Shown: in pieces, positions 16,314 through 25,816 of the stretch | How the letters are laid out: every line of letters begins with the position of its first letter | Numbering within the stretch: position 1 is the first letter of the stretch | Assembly (NCBI RefSeq): GCF_009733845.1 | Contig: NZ_WNXZ01000001.1 | Coordinates: 248,001-312,000, forward strand | Length of the DNA stretch: 64,000 bases | DNA from: Pseudactinotalea terrae | Lineage (GTDB): Bacteria > Actinomycetota > Actinomycetes > Actinomycetales > Beutenbergiaceae | Reading direction: 5' to 3' | Notes under the pieces: generated by a model | Database searches by the model: none | What the model saw: the letters and a program-made list of their open reading frames with translations, nothing else | Told to the model about the DNA's origin: nothing | Position numbers and translations under genes: made by a program

Positions 16314-18010
16314 CGCACGAACCCTCCCGACAGATCGATCACGCGGTCGGCCGCCGCGATCGCGGGCGAGGCTCGATGCGTCACCACGAGCACGCCACGG
16401 CCAGCCTCCCGTAGCGCGACGATATCGGCCAGCAGCGCTTCGGCGGTGTCGGGGTCGAGGTGCTCGTCGGGCTCGTCGAGCAGCAGCAGCGGTGCCCTGG
16501 TCAGCAGCGCCCGGGCGAGCAGCAGACGGCGGCGCTCTCCTCCTGAGATCAGCGCGCCGTCCTCGCCCACCGGGGTGTCGAGCCCGCTCGGCAGTCCCGA
16601 GAGGAAGTCGCGCAGCCCCGCCTGCTCGAGCGCCTCACGTGCCTCGTCCAGCGCGACGTCGCCACGCGCCACCCGGAGGTTCTCCAGCAGCGTGGTGTCG
16701 AAGACGTGCGCGTCCTCACCGGTCATCGTCGCCACCGTGGCGGCCGCGCCATCCGCGAGCTCGGTGGCCGGGACGCCTCCGATACGTACCTCGCCCAAGA
16801 CCGGCGGCAGCAGCCCGGCGAGCGTGAGCAGCAGGGTGGTCTTCCCCGATCCGTTGGGCCCGACGAGCACGACGGCGGAGCCCGGCTCGAGCGTGAGGCT
16901 CACCTTCTGGAGCAGCGGAGCCCGGCCCGGCCAGCCGACCGTCACGCCCTCCGCCACCAGGGTCGAGTCGTCATCGTGCGGGCGGCGATCGCCCTGGACA
17001 GGCCGGTCGGCCCGCGCCACGAGGTCGGTGATGCGCCGGGCAGCATCGGCGGCGCGGACCGCATGCACCGCGGCCGGCGCGAGCGCGGTGACGCCTTCGA
17101 AGGCGGCAAGCGGTGTCAGCACGACGACCGCTAGCTCGACCGGCGTGAGCGCGCCCGCCGCGACCTCGGCGGCGCCGACGATCAGGGCGACCAGCACCGC
17201 GATCCCCATCGCGCCGACGGTGACCGCCTGGGCGAGCGCGGCCGGGCGCGCCGCCCGGTCTCGCGCTGCTCGGAGGTCGTGCTCGGCCGTGGCCAGCCCG
17301 CCGAGCACACCCTCGAGACGACCGTTGACGGCGAGCTCAGCCGCCCCGTCCAGCACCGACAGGCTCGCGGCCGAGACCTCTCCACGCGCGGTCGCGCCGT
17401 CGATCTCGGCCCGCCTGACCGCACGGGCCGAGAGCGCCGGGGCGGCGAGCCCGGACACCACCAGGCACAGCGCCAGCGCCAGTCCGATCGTGGGGGAGAG
17501 GGCACCGACGATCGCGACCGCTCCCGCCGACACGACCACCGCGACCAGCGCCGGCACGAGCGCCCGCACCACGAGGTCGCCCACGTCGTCGACATCGGCA
17601 CCCCAGCGGCGGAGCACCTCGCCGCGCCGCAGCGTGGCCACCGCGTCGAGCCTGCCGGCGGCCAGCGTGGCGTACAGCCGCTCCCGCAGGGTCGCGGATC
17701 CACGCAGCGCGACGTCGTGCGACGAGAGCCTGTCGAGGTAGCGGAACAACCCACGGCCGATGCCGAGCGCGCGCACGGCCACCACCGCCACCGTCAGGTC
17801 GAGCACCGACGGCATCTGGCTGGCGCGCGCGATCAGCCAGGCCGAGACCGCGCCCAGCCCGACCGCGGAGCCGAGGGCGAGGCTGCCCCAGGCCACCGCC
17901 ACCGCGATCCGGTTGCGGGAGACGCCGAGCAGGGGCCACACGCGTCGCAGCGCCGTGATGTCGTCGCGGAGCGTGCCGCTGGACTCGGCAGCCGGGGCTG
18001 TGGTGGTCAC
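16310..18010 (-). CDS. cydC: Thiol reductant ABC exporter subunit CydC
   Basis: 566 residues from a GTG overlapping the cydD stop. A half-transporter: six transmembrane helices over about residues 25-310, then an ATPase with Walker A VGPNGSGKTT, signature LISGGERRRL and Walker B LLLLDEPDEHLD. With CydD it forms the heterodimer needed for assembly of cytochrome bd, by exporting cysteine/glutathione or handling haem. A longer open frame upstream lies inside cydD and is not coding. Confidence 0.93.
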   Translation of the reverse strand: MTTTAPAAESSGTLRDDITALRRVWPLLGVSRNRIAVAVAWGSLALGSAVGLGAVSAWLIARASQMPSVLDLTVAVVAVRALGIGRGLFRYLDRLSSHDVALRGSATLRERLYATLAAGRLDAVATLRRGEVLRRWGADVDDVGDLVVRALVPALVAVVVSAGAVAIVGALSPTIGLALALCLVVSGLAAPALSARAVRRAEIDGATARGEVSAASLSVLDGAAELAVNGRLEGVLGGLATAEHDLRAARDRAARPAALAQAVTVGAMGIAVLVALIVGAAEVAAGALTPVELAVVVLTPLAAFEGVTALAPAAVHAVRAADAARRITDLVARADRPVQGDRRPHDDDSTLVAEGVTVGWPGRAPLLQKVSLTLEPGSAVVLVGPNGSGKTTLLLTLAGLLPPVLGEVRIGGVPATELADGAAATVATMTGEDAHVFDTTLLENLRVARGDVALDEAREALEQAGLRDFLSGLPSGLDTPVGEDGALISGGERRRLLLARALLTRAPLLLLDEPDEHLDPDTAEALLADIVALREAGRGVLVVTHRASPAIAAADRVIDLSGGFVR

Positions 18011-19665
18011 GTGGTCACCTCCTCGAGTACACCCGCGGTCACGAGCTCGTCGGCGATCTCGACCAGCTCGTTCGCGTGAGTGAGCACGAGCACACCCGTG
18101 CCCTGCTCGGCGGCGTGACGAACGACCTGCGCCACCTGGCCCGCGCTCGCGGAGTCGAGGTGCGCCGTCGGCTCGTCGAGCACGAGGAACGAGACCGGTG
18201 CCAGCAGGGCTCGGGTGAGGGCGAGACGCTGCCGCTGCCCGGCGGAGAGACCGCGCGCGCGGCCACCGATCGGCGTGCCCCACGCCTGCGGCATCCCAGC
18301 GACCACTTCGGAGAACCCGGCAAGTCTCGCCGCTCGCTCGAGCTGGTGGTCGGGGATGTCGACGGCGCCCACCACCTCTCGCACGGTGCCCGGCTCGAGC
18401 ACGGGGTGCTGCGGCACCCAGGCGACCTGCCGCCGCCACTGGTCGAGGTCGACGTCGGCGAGGTCGTGCCAACGGTCGTCGGCGCGCAGCCGGACCGATC
18501 CCTCGTCGGGAGCCACGAGGCCCAGCAGGGCGAGCGCCGCTGTGGTCTTGCCTCCGCCGCTGGGTCCCTGCAGCACGGTGATGCGGCCTCGGCGCACGGT
18601 CGCGCTCAGGTCCCGCGGCGCGGGGCGGGTCCGGCCGGGAGGGGTCACGGTCACGTGGTCCCAGCGGGCCTCGTCGACCGGGCCGATCGGGCCGGTGCCG
18701 GCCGTCGGTGTCGGCTCATCGAGGATCTCGAGACACCGCTCCACCGCGGCCACCCCATCGGCCGAGGCGTGGAAGTGGGTGCCGACCGCGCGCAGCGGTG
18801 CGAGCACCTCGGGCGCGAGGATCAGCACGGCGAGCCCTGTCACGAGCGCGACCTCGCCCTCGACCAGCCGCAGCCCCACCCCGACGGCCACCATCGCGAC
18901 CGACAGCGTCGCGAGCAGCTCGAGCGCGGCGCCGGACAGGAACGCGACCCGCAGCGTGCCCATGGTGCCGCGGCGCTCGGCGTCGGCGAGCTCACGGACC
19001 CGGCCGACCGTCCCGCGAGCACGCCCGAGCGAGCGCAGCGTGGCCAGCCCGGCGACCAGGTCGAGCACGCGGGCGTTGAGGCGCTGCTGCGCCGCCAGCC
19101 GCTTCTCGGTGGTCCGCTGCGTGGCGACCCCGATCAGCCACATGAACACCGGGATCAGCGGGATCGTGATCGCGATCGTGGCGGCGGCCAGGAGGTCCTG
19201 GGTGGCCATCACCACGAGGATCGCGGGCGTGAGGATCGCGGTCTGCAGCAGCTGCGGCAGGTAGCGCACGAGATAGGGCTCGAGGTCGTCGAGCCCGCGG
19301 GTGACCAGTGTCGTGAGCTCCGCACGGTGCACCCCGAGCCAGCGCGGCCCCAACGCGACCGCGTGCCGCAGCGTGAGCTCGCGCAGCTCGGCGATCACCC
19401 GGGTGGCGCCGCGGTGCGCGCGCCACTCGGTCGCCGTCGTCAGCGCCACCCTGGCCAGCACGGACAGGGTGAAACCCGCGACTGCGGGCACCACCTCGGC
19501 CCAGGTCGCGCTGCCGAACACCAGCCCACCCAGCACCTGGGCGAGCAGCAGCGCGCCCACGACCACGGCCGCCGTCTGGCCCACGACCAGCAGCGCCGTC
19601 ACGACCACCGCGGAACGTGCGCTGCTGACCGTGCGCAGCAGCACCGGGTCGAGGGGCTTGCTCAT
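18007..19665 (-). CDS. cydD: Thiol reductant ABC exporter subunit CydD
   Basis: 552 residues. The membrane domain covers about residues 20-300 and the ATPase domain carries Walker A LQGPSGGGKTT, signature GLSAGQRQRLAL and Walker B FLVLDEPTAHLD. It pairs with CydC to support cytochrome bd maturation. Its ATG overlaps the stop of cydB and its stop overlaps the GTG of cydC, so cydB, cydD and cydC are translationally coupled. Confidence 0.93.
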   Translation of the reverse strand: MSKPLDPVLLRTVSSARSAVVVTALLVVGQTAAVVVGALLLAQVLGGLVFGSATWAEVVPAVAGFTLSVLARVALTTATEWRAHRGATRVIAELRELTLRHAVALGPRWLGVHRAELTTLVTRGLDDLEPYLVRYLPQLLQTAILTPAILVVMATQDLLAAATIAITIPLIPVFMWLIGVATQRTTEKRLAAQQRLNARVLDLVAGLATLRSLGRARGTVGRVRELADAERRGTMGTLRVAFLSGAALELLATLSVAMVAVGVGLRLVEGEVALVTGLAVLILAPEVLAPLRAVGTHFHASADGVAAVERCLEILDEPTPTAGTGPIGPVDEARWDHVTVTPPGRTRPAPRDLSATVRRGRITVLQGPSGGGKTTAALALLGLVAPDEGSVRLRADDRWHDLADVDLDQWRRQVAWVPQHPVLEPGTVREVVGAVDIPDHQLERAARLAGFSEVVAGMPQAWGTPIGGRARGLSAGQRQRLALTRALLAPVSFLVLDEPTAHLDSASAGQVAQVVRHAAEQGTGVLVLTHANELVEIADELVTAGVLEEVTT

Positions 19666-20717
19666 CTGTCGGAGGCGCTCGGCTGCTCGGCTCGCAGCGG
19701 CAGCCCGATCGCGGCGGGGATCCGCTCCGCGGTGAGCCGCTTGCGGAACACCCAGTAGGTCCAGCCCTGGTAGGCGAGCACGAGCGGCGTGAGGAACCCG
19801 GCGACCCAGGTCATGATCGTCAGCGTCTTCGGCGTCGCGGCGGCGTTGACGATCGTCAGCGAGTTCGCGGGGTCGTTGATGGCCGGCATCACGTTCGGGT
19901 AGAGCGAGCCGAAGATCAGCACCACCGCGGCCAGCACCGCCAGCGCCGATGCCAGGAACGCCCAGCCCTCACGCCCCGCCTGGATGGCCCGCCACGCGCC
20001 GACCACGCCGAGCGCTGCCAGTCCGACCGCCGCCCACGTCCACGCCTTGTCCGAGTACGCCAGCTGGGTCCAGACGACGAAGGTCGCCCCGACGGCGGCG
20101 CTCACGATGGCCAGTCGGGTTGCCAGCGCGCGCGCCCGGTGCCGGAACTCGCCGTCGGTCTTGAGCGAGAGAAAGATCGCGCCGTGCGTGAGGAACAGCA
20201 GCGCCGTGGTCGCGCCGCCGAGCAGCGCGTACGGGCTGAGCAGGTCGACGAACGAGGAGGTCATCTGGTGGTCGGCGTCGATCTCCACACCGCGCACGAG
20301 GTTCGCGAACGCGACGCCCCACAGCACCGCCGGCACCCACGATCCGAACGTGATGCCCCAGTCCCAGCGGTTGCGCCACGTGTCGTCGTCGATCTTGCCG
20401 CGGTACTCGAAAGCGACCGCGCGGATGATCAAGGCGACCAGGATCAGCAGCAGAGGCAGGTAGAACCCGGAGAACATGGTGGCGTACCACTCGGGGAACG
20501 CCGCGAACGTGGCGCCGCCGGCCACCAGCAGCCAGACCTCGTTGCCGTCCCACACGGGTCCGATCGTGTTGATCACGAGCCGGCGCTCGGTGTCGTTCTT
20601 GGACAACGGGCGCAGCAGCATGCCGACGCCGAAGTCGAAACCCTCCAGCACGAGGTACCCGGTCCACAGGACCGCGATCAGCACGAACCAGACGATGACA
20701 AGGATGTGAGGTTCCAC
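19662..20717 (-). CDS. cydB: Cytochrome bd oxidase subunit II
   Basis: 351 residues with 8-9 hydrophobic helices. It begins ILVIVWFVLIAVLWTGYLVL and has the family blocks GFDFGVGMLLRPL and GPVWDGNEVWLLVAGGATFA. It forms the membrane heterodimer with CydA that reduces oxygen to water with quinol electrons, a high-affinity, nitric-oxide-tolerant terminal oxidase. It starts 12 bp after cydA. Confidence 0.96.
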   Translation of the reverse strand: MEPHILVIVWFVLIAVLWTGYLVLEGFDFGVGMLLRPLSKNDTERRLVINTIGPVWDGNEVWLLVAGGATFAAFPEWYATMFSGFYLPLLLILVALIIRAVAFEYRGKIDDDTWRNRWDWGITFGSWVPAVLWGVAFANLVRGVEIDADHQMTSSFVDLLSPYALLGGATTALLFLTHGAIFLSLKTDGEFRHRARALATRLAIVSAAVGATFVVWTQLAYSDKAWTWAAVGLAALGVVGAWRAIQAGREGWAFLASALAVLAAVVLIFGSLYPNVMPAINDPANSLTIVNAAATPKTLTIMTWVAGFLTPLVLAYQGWTYWVFRKRLTAERIPAAIGLPLRAEQPSASDR

Positions 20718-20729
20718 GTCTCAGGCCTC

Positions 20730-22211
20730 TCAGTACGCGAAGGAGAGCGGGCGGTCGGACTCGGCGTTCTCGTCGTCCACCTCCGGCGGCGGTTCCACCT
20801 CGGGCGCGCCGTGGCTCGCGTAGCGGGTCATCAGCTTCACCCAGACCACCGCGAGCACCCCGTAGAGCAGCGTGAAGACGGTGAGGGAGGTGATCACCTC
20901 GGCGATCCCCACCGAGGAGGAGACGCCGTCGGAGGTCAGCATCCTCACCATGTCCACGCCGGTCGGGTTCGGGACCACGACCCAGGGCTGCCGACCGGTC
21001 TCGGTGAAGATCCAGCCGAAGGAGGCGGCGAGGAACGGCATCGGGATCGCGATCAGGCACAGCTTCGCGAACCAGCGGTTGTCGGTGACCGACCCCTTCT
21101 TGCGCAGCAGCCACAGCGCGGCGACCGCGAGCAGCGCCGAACCGGCTGCGAACCCGATCATGAGCCGGAACGACCAGTAGGTGAGGGCGAGGTTGGGGGA
21201 GTAGTTGACCGGTTCGCCCTGCTCGTCGACCTCGCCGTAGCGCTCCTCCATCTGCTGCTGCAGCTCGGGGACGCCTGCCACCTGGCCGGCGAAGTCGCCG
21301 GTCGCCAGATAGCTGGTCAGCCCGGGCACCTCGATGAGGTGGATGACGCCCTCGCACGAGTTCGACAGGTCCCCGACCGTGAGGATGGAGAAGCCGGCGC
21401 CGGTCTGGGTCTCGCACAACCCCTCGGCGGCGGCCATCTTCATCGGCTGCTGCTCGAACATCAGCTTCGCCTGCCAGTCGCCTGAGACCGCGACACCCGC
21501 GCCGCTGACGGCGATCGTCACGAGCCCGAGCAGCGCGGCCGGGCGGTAGACCGCGCGGGCGAGGTCGATCCTGCCGGCCCTCACCTCGCGGACCATCAGC
21601 CAGCCCGCCACGCCCGTGACGAACGTGCCGCCCACGAGCAGCGCCGTCGCCACGGTGTGCGTGAACGCCGCCCAGAGGGTGTTGTTGAGCAGCACGGCGC
21701 CGAAGTCGTCGAGCTCGGCGCGGCCGGTCTCGGGGTTGAAGATCGCTCCCACGGGGTGCTGCATCCAGGAGTTGGCGGCGAGGATGAAGAACGCCGAGAC
21801 GTTGGTCGCGATCGCGACCAGCCAGATGCACGCGAGGTGGATCTTGCGGGGCAGCCGGTCCCAGCCGAAGATCCACAGCCCGAGGAACGTCGACTCGATG
21901 AAGAACGCCGCCAGCCCCTCGATCGCCAGCGGCGCACCGAAGATGTCGCCCACGAACCGGGAGTACTCGCTCCAGTTCATCCCGAACTGGAACTCCTGCA
22001 CGATGCCGGTCGCCACGCCGATCGCGAAGTTGACGAGCAGCAGCTTGCCGAAGAACTTCGTGAGTCGCAGCCAGTGCGCCTTGCCGGTGACCAACCACGC
22101 CGTCTGCATGATCGCGACCAAGGGCGAGAGCCCGATCGTGAGCGGGACGAAGATGAAGTGGTAGACGGTGACGATGGCGAACTGCCATCGCGCGGCGTCA
22201 ACAGCTTCCAC
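20730..22211 (-). CDS. cydA: Cytochrome bd oxidase subunit I
   Basis: 493 residues from a GTG at 22211 preceded by GAGGGAG. It carries the haem ligand region FAIVTVYHFIFVPLTIGLSP (His near residue 18), the conserved GKAHWLRLTKFFGKLLLVNF block, GIVQEFQFGMNW and ESTFLGLWIFGWDRLP. The Q-loop is of the short actinobacterial form. It contains the quinol site and haems b558, b595 and d together with CydB. It is the first gene of cydABDC plus the sensor kinase. Confidence 0.96.
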   Translation of the reverse strand: MEAVDAARWQFAIVTVYHFIFVPLTIGLSPLVAIMQTAWLVTGKAHWLRLTKFFGKLLLVNFAIGVATGIVQEFQFGMNWSEYSRFVGDIFGAPLAIEGLAAFFIESTFLGLWIFGWDRLPRKIHLACIWLVAIATNVSAFFILAANSWMQHPVGAIFNPETGRAELDDFGAVLLNNTLWAAFTHTVATALLVGGTFVTGVAGWLMVREVRAGRIDLARAVYRPAALLGLVTIAVSGAGVAVSGDWQAKLMFEQQPMKMAAAEGLCETQTGAGFSILTVGDLSNSCEGVIHLIEVPGLTSYLATGDFAGQVAGVPELQQQMEERYGEVDEQGEPVNYSPNLALTYWSFRLMIGFAAGSALLAVAALWLLRKKGSVTDNRWFAKLCLIAIPMPFLAASFGWIFTETGRQPWVVVPNPTGVDMVRMLTSDGVSSSVGIAEVITSLTVFTLLYGVLAVVWVKLMTRYASHGAPEVEPPPEVDDENAESDRPLSFAY

Positions 22212-22674
22212 GGGCGGGCTCCCTCAGGTCGGTGACTCGCTCGCCAGCGTAGGAACGCTCTGTCACCAAGAGTCGGGACCTTGGACCCATGGACGGTCCC
22301 GACGGCGGCCCCTCCTGTCGATGCCGTCTCGCCGTGGACGCGCCGGGGTAGAAGCGGCCCCTGAGACCTGCTTGTGACATACTGCTCATGGCTGACCAGC
22401 GAGTTCCGTACCCGTTGATCAGCTCGATGACACCAGCACGGTCGTTGGGGTTCACGAGTTCCGGCGCCGCCACTCCAGGCAGGCGCGGAGCCCGGGGCCA
22501 CACCTGTGCACGGGCCCACATGGCACGACGGTGACACCGGTGGATCCTCAGCGCGAAACTCGCGAGGGACCCGCACCCTTCAGACTTGCGACAGACCCGG
22601 ATCCGCCTGTGCGGACCGCCCGAGAGAACCGAGCAACCCCCGGTGGTACGGCAGGGGTCGCCCGGCGGAGCCAC
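22212..22674. other. Intergenic region: cydA promoter and long rne 5' region
   Basis: 463 bp between divergent cydA and rne. No convincing gene; the reading frames in it are shadows. The part nearest rne is GC-rich with several short inverted repeats (for example GGATCCGCC ... GGACCGCCC near 22590-22620) and could be a structured leader. Long rne leaders with autoregulatory cleavage are known in other bacteria, and a long rne 5' UTR is described in mycobacteria. A CATACT box at 22378-22383 is a possible promoter, but no good -35 was found. Confidence 0.4.
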
Positions 22675-25593
22675 GTGAGCGACTACGACGCTACCCAGGA
22701 CCAGCAGAGCAACGAAGCAGCTGCCGAGCAGGACAAGCCCACCCGCGGTCGCCGTTCGCGGCGCGCCACGCGGCCGGCGATGACCCCGGATCGGCCCACG
22801 CTCGACGTGCTCGCCGAGCTCGGGCTGGCGCCCGCCGAGCCCGAGCCCGAGGCCGCGCAGGAGGAGCCCGCGCAGGCCCCCGAGCCGGCCGACGAGGGTG
22901 CACCCGAGCAGGTCCCGGCCGAGGAGACCGCCGAGGTCGCCGACGCCGAGGAGGCCGCCGAGCCGGCTGCGGACGACGAGAGTGTCGAGGCACTGGACGA
23001 GGCGCCGGAGTCCCAGGACGAGGAGGAGGCCTCGCCGCGCCTGCCTGCCACGGCGCTGCTGTTCCAGGCTCCTGACCTGACCCCGCGCCGCCGCCGCCGT
23101 GCGTCGGCACCCGCGGGTGCGCCGCAGCTGCCCGCTGACGAGGAGCCGACGTCGCAGCGTCAGAGCGGTCCGCAGGACGAGCCCGAGCGCACCTCCGAGA
23201 AGGCAGCCGGCACCGAGAGCTCCGACGAGCCCGAGAAGAGCACTGAGGACTCCGAGGACAAGCCGGAGGGCGACGACTCCTCGGCACCACGTCGCCGTCG
23301 TCGCCGGGGCGGTCGGGGCCGACGCAAGGCGAAGGGCGACGACTCCTCCTCGGACGACGACTCCGCGAACGACGAACCGACGGACGACGGCGAGAGCGCC
23401 GACGAGGCGAACCGGTCCGAGAAGTCGGACGAGCCCAAGGGCGAGAGCCGGGGCAGGCGGCGCCGGGGCAAGAAGGCCGACGACGCCGAGACCGCCGCTG
23501 ACAGCACCGAACCCAAGGCCGACGACGCCGACAGCGAGACCGAGAACGACGAGTCCGGCGAGGGTGACGAGGGTGGCGAGAGCAACCGCTCCCGGCGCCG
23601 CCGTCGCCGTCGGTCGCGCTCGACCCGCGACGAGGGCGCCCGCGCCCGCGACGAGGTGACCGCGCTCAAGGGCTCGACCCGGCTCGAGGCGAAGCGCCAG
23701 CGCCGCCGCGAGGGGCGCGACTCGAACCGTCGCCGCTCGATCATCACCGAGGCGGAGTTCCTCGCCCGGCGTGAGTCCGTGGACCGTGCGATGGTGGTGC
23801 GTTCCAGCAACGGCCGGACCCAGATCGCGGTGCTCGAGGACGATGTCCTGGTCGAGCACTTCGTGGCCCGCAAGACGCAGACCTCGATGGTGGGCAACGT
23901 CTACCTCGGTCGCGTGCAGAACGTCCTGCCAGGCATGGAGGCAGCGTTCGTCGACCTCGGTCGTGGTCGCAACGCCGTGCTGTACGCCGGTGAGGTCAAC
24001 TGGGACGCCGCCGGACTCGAGGGCCAGCCGCGCCGGATCGAGCAGGCGCTCTCCTCGGGCGACTCGGTGCTGGTGCAGGTCACCAAGGACCCGATCGGTC
24101 ACAAGGGGGCGCGGCTCACCTCGCAGATCACCCTCGCGGGCCGCTACCTGGTGCTCGTGCCCTCGGGCTCGATGACCGGCATCTCGCGCAAGCTGCCCGA
24201 CACCGAGCGCAACCGCCTCAAGAAGCTTCTCAAGGAGATCGTCCCCGAGGGGCAGGGCGTCATCGTGCGCACCGCGGCCGAAGGAGCCTCCGAGGAGGAG
24301 CTGCGTCGCGACGTCGAGCGTCTGACCAAGAACTGGGACGACATCCAGAAGAAGGTCAACCGGACCTCCACGAGCGCCCCGACGCTGCTCAAGGGCGAGC
24401 CCGAGCTCGCGACGCGCGTGGTCCGGGACGTCTTCAACGAGGACTTCGCCTCGTTGACCGTGCAGGGCGACGACGCGTGGAAGACCATCTCGGAGTACGT
24501 CGAGTCGGTCGCGCCGGACCTGACCGAGCGGTTGCACCACTGGACCGACGAGCAGGACGTGTTCGCCGCCCACCGCATCGACGAGCAGCTCGCCAAGGGG
24601 CTCGACCGCAAGGTCTGGCTGCCCTCGGGCGGCTCGCTGGTGATCGACCGTACCGAGGCCATGACGGTCGTCGACGTCAACACCGGCAAGTTCACGGGAT
24701 CGGGCGGCACCCTCGAGGAGACCGTCACCAAGAACAACCTGGAGGCGGCCGAGGAGATCGTTCGCCAGCTCAGGCTGCGCGACATCGGCGGCATCATCGT
24801 CATCGACTTCATCGACATGGTGCTGGAGTCCAACCGTGACCTGGTGCTCCGTCGCCTGGTCGAGTGCCTGGGCCGCGACCGCACCCGTCACCAGGTCGCC
24901 GAGGTCACCTCGCTCGGCCTGGTCCAGATGACCCGCAAGCGCGTGGGCCAGGGCCTGTTCGAGGCGTTCAGCACGAGCTGCGAGCACTGCCACGGCCGCG
25001 GGGTCGTCTTCCACGACGAGCCGGTCGAGTCCGGTGCTGGCGTCCCCGAGGAGTCCGAGGACACCCCGCGCTCGGGCCGTGGTGGCCGCCGCGGTCGCCG
25101 GAGCAACAGCAACGGGCAGTCCCAGCAGGCACAGCCGCAGGCCGTGCCGGAGCCCACGGACGACCCGGTGCAGCGGGCGCAGGTCCGCGCCACGCTGGCC
25201 GCGATCGCAGCGGCGGCGGCGCACGCGCACGACGAGCAGCACCTCGACACCGAGCCGCACCCGTCGCCGCTGACAGCCGAGGACTCGCTCGAGTCGGTCG
25301 TCGAGCTCGAGGCGCAGGAGACGGTCGTCGCTGTGGCTGTTGCCGAGCCGGAGGTCGCGGTGGCGGAGACTGCCGCAACGCCCGAGGAGACTGCGGTGAC
25401 GCCCGTGGAGCCCGTCGAGAGCCCCGCGGAGACTCCTGAGCCGGCCGCGGAGACGCCGGAAGAGCCTGCGACAGCCGAGCCTGAGCAGAGCGATACTGCT
25501 GACCAGAGCGAGCCTGCTGAGCAGAGCGAGCCCGAGGTGACCCAGCACGCTGAGGCGAGCGACGACGTCGGGCAGGACGCGCCCGCCTCCTGA
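22675..25593 (+). CDS. rne: Ribonuclease E/G
   Basis: 972 residues from the GTG at 22675 (GGAG 4 nt upstream; the frame stays open further upstream). Actinobacterial layout: a ~370-residue disordered N-terminal region with acidic blocks and Arg-rich patches (RRRRRGGRGRRK-like), an S1 domain from about residue 380, a DNase I-like catalytic part with VVDVNTGK (about residue 666) and VIDFIDM (about 709) supplying the metal-binding aspartates, and the Zn-link CEHCHGRG near 768. An Ala/Glu/Pro-rich C-terminal tail of ~180 residues follows. It is the main mRNA-decay and rRNA-processing endonuclease. A hairpin terminator follows. Confidence 0.96.
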   Translation: MSDYDATQDQQSNEAAAEQDKPTRGRRSRRATRPAMTPDRPTLDVLAELGLAPAEPEPEAAQEEPAQAPEPADEGAPEQVPAEETAEVADAEEAAEPAADDESVEALDEAPESQDEEEASPRLPATALLFQAPDLTPRRRRRASAPAGAPQLPADEEPTSQRQSGPQDEPERTSEKAAGTESSDEPEKSTEDSEDKPEGDDSSAPRRRRRRGGRGRRKAKGDDSSSDDDSANDEPTDDGESADEANRSEKSDEPKGESRGRRRRGKKADDAETAADSTEPKADDADSETENDESGEGDEGGESNRSRRRRRRRSRSTRDEGARARDEVTALKGSTRLEAKRQRRREGRDSNRRRSIITEAEFLARRESVDRAMVVRSSNGRTQIAVLEDDVLVEHFVARKTQTSMVGNVYLGRVQNVLPGMEAAFVDLGRGRNAVLYAGEVNWDAAGLEGQPRRIEQALSSGDSVLVQVTKDPIGHKGARLTSQITLAGRYLVLVPSGSMTGISRKLPDTERNRLKKLLKEIVPEGQGVIVRTAAEGASEEELRRDVERLTKNWDDIQKKVNRTSTSAPTLLKGEPELATRVVRDVFNEDFASLTVQGDDAWKTISEYVESVAPDLTERLHHWTDEQDVFAAHRIDEQLAKGLDRKVWLPSGGSLVIDRTEAMTVVDVNTGKFTGSGGTLEETVTKNNLEAAEEIVRQLRLRDIGGIIVIDFIDMVLESNRDLVLRRLVECLGRDRTRHQVAEVTSLGLVQMTRKRVGQGLFEAFSTSCEHCHGRGVVFHDEPVESGAGVPEESEDTPRSGRGGRRGRRSNSNGQSQQAQPQAVPEPTDDPVQRAQVRATLAAIAAAAAHAHDEQHLDTEPHPSPLTAEDSLESVVELEAQETVVAVAVAEPEVAVAETAATPEETAVTPVEPVESPAETPEPAAETPEEPATAEPEQSDTADQSEPAEQSEPEVTQHAEASDDVGQDAPAS

Positions 25594-25612
25594 GGCAGAG
25601 GGATCACCTCGG

Positions 25613-25648
25613 ACGCGAGGCCCTACCGGTCACGGTGGGGCCTCGCGT
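25613..25648 (+). terminator. Hairpin terminator after rne
   Basis: ACGCGAGGCCC pairs perfectly with GGGCCTCGCGT (11 bp) around a 14-nt loop, 20 bp after the rne stop. It separates rne from the accessory block downstream. Confidence 0.8.
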
Positions 25649-25816
25649 TGTGCTGTGGCCGGTCAGGCGGAGCTGCTCGGCGTGCCCCGGTCCCCCCGCA
25701 CGCCCCACGGTGAGGGCACCTCGACCACGACCGCGCCGCAGTTCTGAGAACGTGGTCGCGCAATCTGCTACGGTCAGCGGCACTCGATGGTGAGTTGCGC
25801 CGATGGGGAGGCTGAG

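Noticed and set aside
22198-25548. 1116-codon open frame antisense to rne
   Set aside because: Shadow of the rne coding frame in very high-GC DNA; Leu/Arg/Val/Asp-rich low-complexity translation, no ribosome site or domain.
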